From Prosthecobacter sp. (GTDB lineage: Bacteria; Verrucomicrobiota; Verrucomicrobiia; Verrucomicrobiales; Verrucomicrobiaceae), in assembly GCF_014879935.1 (NCBI RefSeq), contig NZ_JACSRD010000199.1:1-52874 (forward strand): DNA of 52,874 nucleotides. Direction: 5' to 3'. The notes below the pieces were generated by a model. That model did not search any database and was not told the DNA's origin. It saw only the letters and a program-made list of their open reading frames with translations. Shown in pieces: positions 17,201 to 29,200 of this stretch. The position numbers and the translations under genes are program-made. Numbering within the stretch: position 1 is the first letter of the stretch; the number at the start of each line of letters is the position of its first letter.

Positions 17201-20200
17201 ATGTGGAATTCCTGGGCGAGCCGACGGCGCAGTTCAGCATCGCTGCGGCGGCCTCCGCAGGAGAAGGGGATGCGCCATTGACGGCGACGCTCAATCTGAA
17301 CCTGGCCCAGGACGCGGATGTGACGGTGAACCTGGTCTCCAGCAACCCGGCGGCGGCCACGGTTCCTGCGAGCCTCACGCTGCTGGCGGGCGAGACCTCG
17401 AAGACCTTCACCATCACTCCGGTGGATGACTCCGATCTGGACGGCACGCAGACGACGGTCATCACCGCCAGCACGGCCGTCAACATCGCCAGCGGCAGCC
17501 ACACGCTGGCGGTGACGGACAATGAGACGGCGGTTTTGACCCTCACCACGCCAGCGAGCGTGCAGGAAGGCACCACGGCCATCAGCGGCAGTCTCAGCGT
17601 GAGCACCGCCCCCACGCAAAATGTGATGGTGCAGCTCGGCGCGGCCTTGTCACGGCTCGTGGTGCCTGCGAGCGTGCTGATCCCTGCCGGCAGCGCCGGA
17701 CCGGTGAGCTTCACGTTTGACGCGGCGGACAATCTGCTGGCTGAAGGAGCGCAGAGCGTCGGTTTGACCGCCAGCGTGCCAAACTGGACGCCTGGAACGG
17801 CCACCGTGACGGTGACCGATGATGAAACGCCGCTCATCGTGCTCACCGGTCCTGCGACAGCCCGCGAGGGAGACGGGGCGCAGAGTTACACCGTCACCGT
17901 GAACACGGTGCAGGCGGCGGACCTCACTTTGAATGTCTCCAGCAGCGACCCCGGCGAACTGACCGTTCCGCCGACAGTGACGATCCCCGCCGGGCAGTTC
18001 AGCGTGAGCTTTGATGCCGCCCCCCAAGACGACTCCGACATGGACGGGGCTCAAAATGCCACGTTGACCGCCAGCCATGCCGGTTACCCGGACGCCACCC
18101 GTGTGGTGAGCATCGCGGACAATGAGGTCAACGCTTACACCATTGCCACGATCGGCAGCCCGCAGAAGCGCAACAAGCCCTTCAATGTGGTCATCACGGC
18201 GCGGGACATCAATGGCGCTGTCATCACGAATCACAGCGGCAGCGTGATGCTCTCCGCCACTGCCACGGGCGGGCCGCCGCCGTTCACACCCGGGAGTGCC
18301 GGCGGATTCGTCAATGGCATCGCCACTCCGGTCGTGACGGTGACATCCACAGCCACGGCAATGACCCTGACGGCCACGGATGGAGCCGGGGTGACGGGCA
18401 CAAGCAATTCTTTCGATGTGGAACCAGTGGTGCATGACAGCTTCGTCTTCAGCGGCCTGCCTGCCAGTGCCAACGTTGACACGCTTTTCAATGCCACCGC
18501 GACCGCTGTGGATGACCAGGGCGGCACTGTCACGAGCTACGCGGATCCGACCGTGGTGGACATTCTCGGCTCCTACTTGGAGCGCACCGTTGGCTCCAAC
18601 TCCACCTCCACCGGCACGGACAAGGTCCACAACACCGCCGCGCATGATTCCCGCTGCCAGATCATCTACACAGCGGCGGAGCTGGGCGGTGCGCCGAAAT
18701 TGGTCTCTGCCCTGGTAATGTGGCGCATCACCACTGGCGGGCAGGTGATGCTGAACTACAAGCTCAGGCTCAAACACACCACGCTGGACAGCTTTGACGG
18801 CCGCAGTTGGGAAGAAGACGGCTGGACCACGGTGTTCACTTCGGCCAGTTACACTGCCAGCGCTACCGGCCACACCAGCCTGAAGCCCTTCGCTTATGAT
18901 GGGGTGCGGAATCTGATGGTGGACATCAGCTTTGACAACACCACCGCTTCGAGCGCTGGCACGCTGCGCCAGACGCCCGCCGCCACGAACCGCATGCTCA
19001 GCGGCACGAGCAACAGCACCCATGGTGATCCCACCACCTGGACCGCAGCCTCCGGCCCCGTGCCAGTGATCTCCAATGATCTGCCGACGATGAGTTTCTA
19101 CGAAGCACGTTCCCTGGGTGCCATCCCGGTCTCTCCGGTGACCTTCACGAGCGGCGTGTGGAGCGGACAGGCTGTGGGGCCGGTCGGCGGCAGCATGTGG
19201 CTGCGAGCCATCGCACCCTCGGGGGTGACGGGCTTGAGCAATCTCGTGAGCATTTCAAACCCTAGCACCATCGTCGGCACGGAGACGGTGTTCAGCGATG
19301 GCTTTGAAACCGGTGTCCTCGGAGCCTCATGGAGCACGGCGGGCAACAGCGGAGCCACCGCCCGCACCCAGGTGACCACGGCGAACACGCCGAAGACCGG
19401 CACCTATCATCTCACAATGGACACCACGAGCGCTGTCACGGGCACTTTCGCGGCAAACCGGCCCACGCTCACGCTGAACCTTGCCGGCCGGAAAAACGTC
19501 TCGCTGGAGTGGTTCGCGAAGAGCTTTGCTGATGACGGCTACAGCCCGATACTGACCGGCCCGCTGGGCACTTTTGGCTCCACGATGAACTACGATGGCG
19601 TGGCGATCAGCCAGGACGGCCTCACCTGGGTGGAGGTGAGCGCCTTGCGCAGTCTTTCCTCGGCCTACGGCACCACAGCCACACGGGTCTTCCTCGATCC
19701 GGTGATCCAGCGCCTTGGCTGGAGCTTCAACAGCACTTTCCAGCTTCGGTTCTCCCAGTATGACGACCAGGCCATCCCGAATGACGGCATCGGCATCGAC
19801 GACGTGGCGGTGAAGGCCAATCCCACGACTGCCATTGCCGTGAATCTGCCGCCGACGATCACGGAGGGCAGCTTGAATCAATCGGTGACGGTGAGCCTGC
19901 CTGCCGCTGCGGCGTCCAATACGAGCGTTACTCTGACCTCGAACGGCCCAGCCCGCTTGAGCATCGTCTCCCCCGTGACCATCCTCGCCGGGCAGACGAG
20001 CGCCAGCACCACGATCACCGCGCCGCAAAACAACTTCGCGGATGTGGGAAAGGGAGTCATCGTCACTGCCAGCGCAAGCGGCCAGACGACGAGTTACACG
20101 CACATCCGTGTGGTGGATGACGAACAGTCGGTGCTCACGCTGGCCTTGCCCGCCAGTGTGACGGAGGGCAGCTCCTCAGCCGCCGGCACCGTTTTCATCG

Positions 20201-23200
20201 AGCCCATTCAGCCCGTCACCACCACTGTTTATCTGACTTCAGACAACACAGCAGAAGCCACCGTCTCCAACTTTGCAACCATTTTCGCCGGCGCCCGTTC
20301 TGGCACCTTTTTTATCACATCCGTCAATGACATGCTCCTTGACGGCACGCAGTCCGTCACCCTCACCGCGAGCGGTCAGGGCCTGGCCCCAGCGAGTGCT
20401 CCGATCGACGTGCTCGACAACGAGTCCACCCAGCTCACGGTCACCCCGCCCGCCACGCTCACGGAGGGTGGTGCTCCCGGCATCGGCACGGTGCGCATCT
20501 CGGGCCAGCGCTCCGTGGACACCGTGGTCATGATCGCCTCCAGCGACACGACGGAGGCCACCGTGCCAATGAACGTCACAATCCCGGCGGGGCAGGTGAG
20601 TGTCAATTTCCAGGTCTTTCCGATGGAAGACAGCATCCAGGACGGATTGCAGAGCGTGACCCTCACCGCCAGTGCCGCAGGTTTCACGGATGGCACAGCC
20701 TCGGCGGACGTCCGCGATGATGACCCGGCGTCCTTCGAATTCGCGGGCATTTCCTCTCCCCAGACGCGCAATGTGCCTTTCGCCATCACGATCACGGCCA
20801 AAGACGGCACCGACAACGTGCTGACCGGCTTTCACGGCACGGTGAATCTCTCCGCCATCTCCGCTGGCGGTGCTTTGAGTGTCACCCCGGGCATCAGCGC
20901 ATCCTTCATCAATGGCGTATGGACCGGCAGCGTCAGTCTCGGCGGCACCGGCACCGGGGTGACGCTCACTGCCACGGGCACAGACGGCGCCACCGGCACG
21001 TCAGATGCTTTTGATGTGAATCCGGGCGGCGTGGCGGTGTCGCTGGCCTTGGTGCCGGTGAGTTCGCCCCAGGTGGCAGGCGCGGTCATCCCCGTGCATG
21101 TCTCCGCCGTGGATGCCAATGGGGTTCGTGTGAATGAGACCGCAGGCAGTGTCACGGTGAATCTCGTCACCGCTCCGGGCGGGCTGCTGGTGGCCAGCCA
21201 GAGCCTCACGCTGGTGAACGGGCAGGCCAGCAGCAGTTTTGTCGTGTCCGCCGGGCTGGCCTCCGTGCGGCTGGAGGCGACAGCGGGCGCTTTGAGCGGG
21301 CAGAGCGGCGTTTTCGCCATCACCACACCGGACCCGCTGGCTTACTCGCCGCCGCAGGTCGTGTTCAGCGATGATTTCGAGGCCGCCGCCTTCAAGCCTG
21401 AGTGGACCATCACGGGCACGGGCACGCACCGGACCATCATCACCACCGCCAACGGACCGCGCGCAGGCACACGGCACATGACGATGGACTCCACCACGGA
21501 TGTGTCCGATGCCCGCAATGAGGCTACCCTCACTTTGAACCTGGCCGGAAAGAGCGATGTGGAGCTGAGCTTCTGGATGAAGGAAAGCGGGGACGAGGAC
21601 AACGGCCCGCCGGGCAGCCCCTTCACGGGCGGCGCGGACTTCGACGGGGTGGCGATCAGCGCCGATGGCACCACCTGGCATGAAGTGCAGGGCCTGCGCA
21701 CCGCTGATGGCATTGGCACGACCTACAAGCAGTTCAAACTGAACCTCAGCACTGCGGCCGCCGCCCATGGACTGACGCCGGGCGCTGGTTTCCGCATCCG
21801 CTTCAACCATTTCGACAACTACACCTACGGCACGGATGGCTTCGCGTTCGATGACATCACCGTCACCGCGAATGCCTACGCACCGCAGGAGCCCGTGGCC
21901 ACGCTGTTTGAGGACGACTTTGAGAGCGGCGTCTTCAGGCCGCAATGGACCATCACCGGCACGGGAAACCACCGCACCGAGATCACCAACCAGCAGACGC
22001 CACGTGGTGGTTACCACATGGTGATGGATGTGCACGCGTCGGGCAACGGACGCAATGAGGCCACGCTCACGCTGGATGTCAGCGGGCATCAGGACCTGGC
22101 GCTGAAGTTCTGGATGAAGGAAAACAGTGACGAGGACCAGGCTCCGCCCACCAATCCCTTCACGGGTGGTGCTGACTTTGACGGCGTGGCCGTCAGCATG
22201 GATGGCAACACCTGGTATGAGGTGCAGGCCCTGCGTGGCACGGCCTCCACCAACACCTACCAGGAGTTCACCGTCGATCTCAGCGCGGCTGCCAGCGCTT
22301 TCGGATTCGCTCCGGGTGCAGGCTTCAAAATCCGCTTCAATCACTTCGACAACTCCCCTTGGGCGTCAGGGGATGGCTTCGCCTTTGACGACATCCGCGT
22401 GACGGGTCGTCCTGTGCAACAACTCGCACTGAGCGCTCCCGCCACCCTGGCGGAAGGCGGCAGTGCCATGGCAAAGGTCACGCTGCCTGCCGTGCGGGCG
22501 GTGGACACGATTGTCACGCTCGCCACAAACCGCCCGGATGGTGTCACGGTGCCCGCCTCCATCACCATTCCGGCGGGTGACACTGTCTCGGCGGATTTTG
22601 CCATTTCAGCAGCCCAAGACGCCTTTTTGACCGGAAACCTGCCTGTGCAAATCGTCGCCACGGCGGAGGGTTTTCGACGCAGCGGGGTCGAAATGGCCAT
22701 TTTGGACGATGAAGTGCCCGCAGGCTTTGATTTGAGCCTTCCAGCCACTTTGGCCGAGGGCGGGACCATCAGCGGCAGTGTCTCCATGACCTCCGCGACC
22801 CTGTTTGACCTGACCGTGGTACTTTCAGCCTCGCCATCGCTCGGTTTGACGCTGCCGTCTTCCGTCGCCCTGCCCGCCGGGGCCACCAGCGCCTCGTTTG
22901 ATCTCATCAAGGCCGAGAACAACACCATCCTCGAACCCGCCAGCACCACTCTCACGGCCTCGCTCGGTGCAGGCAGCGACTCGGCCGTGGTCACCCTCAC
23001 AGACAATGACTCCACGGCACCGCTGGTCATCACGCTGCCCGCCAGCGTGCGCGAATCCGCCGCGCCGCTCACGGGCAGCGTCGGCTTTGCCCCGCCGGTC
23101 AATGTCGGCACCGATTTGACCGTCACCCTGGCAAGTTCAGACACCAGCGAGCTCACCGTGCCCGCCAGCGTGGTCATCCCCGCTGGCGCAGGCAGTGTCT

Positions 23201-26200
23201 CGTTTGACATCACGCCGGTGGACGACGCTCTGAGTGATGGAGCAGTGCCCGTCACGATCACCGCCACGGCTGCCAGCCTCACGGGTGACACGCACGAAAT
23301 CAGCGTGTTGGACGATGAGGTGCATCACTTCGCCTTTGATGTCATCAACTCACCGCAGGCCGCGCTGGGCGCCTTCCCCGTCACCCTGCGTGCGCAATCC
23401 ATCGACAACGTGACCGTGTCCAACTTCACCGGCACCGCCACACTCTCTGCCGCGAATGGTGGCGGAGCCGTAGGCATGAGTCCGTCTGGGACTGGAGCCT
23501 TCGTCGATGGCGTCTGGACGGGCTCCGTGACCCTTGCGACGCCGGCGAATGCCGTCATCCTGACCGCCAATGCAGCAGGTGGCCTCACCGGCAGCAGCAA
23601 TGCCTTCGATGTATCCCAAGGAGCCCGCCTCACGGTCGCGCCATCTCTGTTGAACGTTGCGATGCCAGAAGGCGAACCGCCACTCTCTGTCCCTCTCACC
23701 CTCACCAATCCTGGAGGGATGACCACGAACTGGAATGCTGAGGTCATCATCACCGGTGCTGTGGCGAAGCCGCCGCTGGCCAGCGTCCTGACGAATCTGA
23801 ACACGGACTTTGCCTCCATCACAGCCCTGATCCCTAGCCGCCACGACTTCACCGAGGGAGTCACAGGCAACAACATCAGCGATGGCACCGGAGACATGTA
23901 CGACAATGGAAACTACCTCAGCACCAATATCACCACCGCAGGTGCCAATCTGAGCTATTCAGACAATGTGATCGCCAGTTCTGCCAACTTGGGCGCGGGC
24001 GGGCAGTACTTCACCCGCAAGCACCCCGGGCTCTTTGTCTTCGCGGCGGACATCGCAGGACTGAGCCATTTCGAGATCAGCGGGGGGCTGGGTGCGGATG
24101 GCAGTGGTACGACGGATACGGCCATCCTGACCTCCACCCGGGGAGCGGCGACCTACAAAGGCTATGTGAAGCGCGTCTATAATGCTGGCGATCCCAGTGT
24201 GAACCACCTCATCATCGTGCAGGATGATCCGGCTCTCACGCGTACGGCCAGCACGGATACCAACAACGACCAGCATCGCCTCAGCGGCCTGGGAGCCGTG
24301 ACACGCATCTACCACCTTCTCTACGCCTCCACCTCCGGCGGCTACATCAACAACACCCAGACTCAGGCCATCATGGATGCCTTCCTGGACAGTGTGACCG
24401 GTTTTCAATGGCTCAGCCTGGCCACTACCAGCGGAAGCATTCCCGTGGCTGGCAGTGCCAAGCTCAATGCAGTCTTCAACCCGCAGGGCTTGAGCCCAGG
24501 TGGCCATAACGCCACACTGCGCTTCACCTCCAATGATCCCGCGCAGCCCCAGCTTGAGATGCCGGTGGCTCTTACCATCACACCGGCCGTGCATCACTTC
24601 GTATGGAGCGCCATTTCCTCATCCCAGGCGGCCAATGTGCCCTTCGCGGCCACTTTGACCGCGCAGGATGCCTCGAACGCCACCGTCACCGCCTTCAACG
24701 GCACCGCTGCAGTGCGGGCACTGGGTCCAGTGGCACAGATAACCAGCGGCACCGGCACGAACACGACCAGTTTTCCCTTCAGCGCTGGCAGCTACTACGA
24801 AATGAGGACCCAGAGCATTTACACCCCGGCGGAGGTCGGGGCCGCAGGTCGCATTCAAAGCATCGCCCTGGATGTGGCGACGCTGCCCTCCATGCTCACT
24901 GACTTCACCATCCGGCTCAAACACACCTCCAAGACCGACTACAGCGCCACCGGCAGCACCGTGTGGGAGAACGATGGCTGGACCACGGTTTACAGAGGCA
25001 ACCTCAGCGTCCCGGCCGCCGGCTGGCTTGCATTGCCTTTGACGACTCCTTTCGACTACGATGGCACCAGCCATCTCATGGTGGACTTCAGCTTTGACAA
25101 TGCCGCCTACGGCACGAGCGGCAGCACGCGTTATTCCGCCGCTAGTGTTCCCCGGACGCTGTACGGAGGGGAGTACGGCTACTATGGCCAGCCGGTGACT
25201 TGGAGTGGTACGACACCCACCGGGTACTCCACCACGAATCTGGTGAATCTCCGCTTCAGCAAGCGTTCGCTCTTCCCGGTGGCACCGGGGAATGTCACCT
25301 TCACGAACGGTGTCTGGAGTGGAACATCCTCGGTGGGCCAATCGGGCGCACAGGTCAGCCTCGTCGCCACCCACAACGCGAAACCTGCTGTCACGGGCGA
25401 GTCTGGCGTGTTCAATGTCACCAGTGTCGGCTCCCTCGCTCTCTCCATTGTGGGTGCTGGCACGGAAGGAGGCAGCAAGAACGCCACAGTCACTGCCAGC
25501 GTGGCCCCAGCGGCCGATTTGACCGTCACGCTGGTTTCATCCGCTCCCAGCGTGGCATCTCCGCCAGCCACTGTGACCATCCTGGCCGGTCAGACCAGTG
25601 CCGCCTTCACTCTCACGCTGCCGGAGGACACGCTGCTGGAAGGAACGCAAACGGCTCTCATCACCGCCACCGCGCCCGGTTATGACCAGGGACAGGCCCC
25701 GGCGACCGTCAACGACAACGAGAGCACCATCGTCACGGTCACGCTGCCAGCCTCTCTCATGGAGAACACCTCCAGCACCGCAGGCCAGGCCAGTGTGCAA
25801 CTCGCCACTCCGGCGGCCGCAGACTTGACGGTGAGTCTTTCCTCCTCCCTCACAACACGTCTTACGGTTCCAGCGTCCGTCGTCATTCCGGCGGGAAACA
25901 GCAGCGCTTCGTTCATTCTCACCGCGCCAAACAATTCGGTCATCGACGGCACTCAGGATGCCGTCATCACCGCAACACTGGCCGGTTCCGCGCCAGCCAC
26001 CGGCACCGTGCAGGTCACGGACAATGAAAGCCGTGCGCTGAGCTTCGTGCAGTTCACCACCAGCATCAGCGAAGGCGGCTCTCCCTCCGTCTCGGCAGGC
26101 TACATCAGTCTTTCTGGTTCTGTTGCCGCCCCGCTCACGATCAATCTCAGCTCCAGCGACACCAGCGAGCTGAATGTCTCGGCCACTGTCACTGTCGCAG

Positions 26201-29200
26201 CCGGATCCTCCACCAGCGGTTACTTCACCCTCACGCCAGTGAACGATACGGACTTTGATGGCACCCAGACTGTCACCCTCACAGCCAGTGCGGCCAGCTT
26301 CACCGATGGGACCCGCACTGTCAGTGTGCTGGATGATGACGCGCACCATTTCACGGTCTCTGCTGTGGCCAGTCCGCAGGTGCGCAACGGGCCGTTTAAC
26401 GTCACGTTCACGGCCAAAGACATCAACAACACCACCATCACGGCCTATGCGGGATCTCCGGTGCTCACGGCTCAGGAGGGTGCCACGGCGCTCGGGGTGA
26501 CACCGAACACCGTCACAGGCTTCTCCTCCGGAGTGAGGACTCAAAGCGTGACGGTGCAAAATGAGGCCACTGCGGCGGTGCTGACGCTCACGGATGCAAC
26601 AACAGCCGCGACTGGCAGCAGCAATGCTTTTGTGGTGGGAGCGGGTAGTTTGCATCACCTTACGTGGGACACCATCCCCACACCCCAGGCGCCATTCACG
26701 CCTTTCAACGTCAGCATCAGCGGCCGTGACGCCTATGAGAACCTCGTCACGAGCTACGCCGGCTCTGCCCAGATCACCGCCGCGGAGAACTACAACGTCA
26801 CCACCGCAGGCACGGGCACGACCAGCGACTGGTATCCCTTCGGCGGGTACTACCCACAAAACCGCTGCCAGATGATCTACACCCAGGCCGAGGCCGGTGG
26901 AGTTGCCCGGAAACTGCAGGCGCTGGCCTTCGACATGACGACCCCCTCGGCCTCGTACCCCGCCGTGACCCTGACCAATTTTACCATCCGTCTCAAGCAC
27001 ACCACCAAGACGGACTACAACACCTCGGCCGTGTGGGAGAGCGACGGCTGGACCACCGTGTACCAGGGCACAGTGAACATGAACCAGACCGGCTGGCGGC
27101 AGTTCAACTTCACCACGCCTTTCGACTACAATGGCACGGACCGGCTGATGGTGGACATCAGCAGCAGCCAGTCGAGTTTTGTAAACCGGATTGAAGCAAG
27201 GAGCTCATTTGTCAGTCCTTACCGGGTGCTTTACAGCTTCACGAGCGGCGCGGCACCACCGACCGGCTGGACTGGAACAGGAACCGCTCTTTACTACCTT
27301 CCAAACCTCCGTCTCATTTCCTTTGATCCCGTTGCAGTCACCCCGTCTCAGACCACGGCTTTCACAGGCGGCGTGTGGAATGGCGCGATCTCGCTCGCTG
27401 CTCCCGGCAGCATCGTCGCCATGGCGATGGACTCGGCAGCCGGCGTGTCCGGCAATTCGAATGCCTTCACCATCTCATCGCTCGGGCCGCTGGCACTGAG
27501 CCTGCCGGTTTCAGTCATCGGAGAATCAGGCGGAACCGTCATCGCGACGCTTTCCGTGGGGGCGGCGCAGGGGGCGGACATCGTCGTTGCTCTCACTTCC
27601 ACGAAGCCTGCCGCCGCCGCCGCAGTGCCTGCCAGCGTGACGATCCCCGCTGGGCAGACGAGCGTGAACTTCCCGGTCACCGTGGTGAATGACACGCTGC
27701 TCGACGGCACTCAGACCACGCTCATCACGGCCACTGCGCCGGGATATGGGGATGGCTCGGCGTCCTTGGCGGTCGAGGATGACGAAACCACCACCATCTC
27801 CCTCACTTTGCCGTCCACGCTTGCCGAAAATGCTGCCGCTACCACGGGAACGGTCACTCTGGGTGCCGCCACAGGCACTGATGTCATACTGCCGCTCACC
27901 TCGAACGACACCACCGAGTTGGTCGTGCCCGCCAGTGTCACCATTCTTGCCGGCAACACCTCCGCCACCTTCGCCATCACTCCGGTGGATGACGCTGTCA
28001 TTGATCTGACCCAGACCGTGACTGTGAGCACCAGCATGACCGGCTGGACAGGAGGCAGCAGCACCATTCAGATCACCGACAACGAGACCGCTTCACTCAG
28101 TCTCAATTTCACCAGCAGCGTGACTGAATCGACAGGCACGCTCACCGCCACGCTCACCTCCTCCAATCCGGTGGAAAACGCCACCATGGTCACCCTGGCC
28201 TCCACCGCGGCCACCGAGGCCACGGTTCCTGCCACCGCCACTATCGCGGCCGGCTCCAGCAGCACGACATTTGCCATCACCATCATTGATGACACCGACA
28301 AAGACGGCTCGCAGACCTTTGCCATCAGTGCCGAAGCAGCAGGCTTCATCACCGGAACGCGGAACCTGACGGTGACCGACAATGACGTCCATAATTTCCT
28401 CATCTCGGCCATTGGGGCCGCGCAGATTCGCAATGTGCCATTCAACGTCACGTTCACCGCTCGTGACGTGAACAACGTCACCATCACAGGCTACAGCGGC
28501 AGCCCTCTTCTCACGGCCAGTGACGATGCCACGGCTCTGAATGTCACTCCAGCCACGATCTCCGGCTTCAGCTCAGGAGTGAAATCACAGTCCGTGACAG
28601 TCGGCATTTTCGCCACTAATGCCGTGCTGACGATCACGGACCCGATCACTGGCGGCAGCGGCAGCAGCAACGCGTTTGTCGTCACGGTCGGCCCGGCCTC
28701 CAAGTTCGTCTGGGGCTCGGTTCCCCCGCCGCAGGTGCGGGATGTTGCTTTCCCGGTCACCATCACTGCCCAGGATGCCGCAGGAAACCCAGTCACGTCC
28801 TACACGGGTTCAGCGGCGCTTTCAGCCCCGGCAGGCTCCTCCAGCCGCAATGTTGGCACCGGAGCAACCACCAGTGCGGTCATTCCATTCAACACCATCT
28901 TCACCAAGTGCCGCAGCCAGCAGGTGCATCTGGCCAGCGAGGTTGGTGCGTCAGGTACATTCACCTCCCTGGCGATCAATGTGACCAGTGTGCCGGTGGC
29001 GGAAACACTCACGGACTTCACCATCCGGCTGAAGCACACCTCTCGTACCGGTTACAGCCCCGACGCGAGCGACAGAATTTGGGAAACTGATGGCTTCACC
29101 ACCGTGTATCAAAGTAACATCACGGTCAGCACGACAGGCTACCTTACATTCACATTTTCCACCCCTTTCACCTATGACGGCGTGAGCAACCTCATGGTGG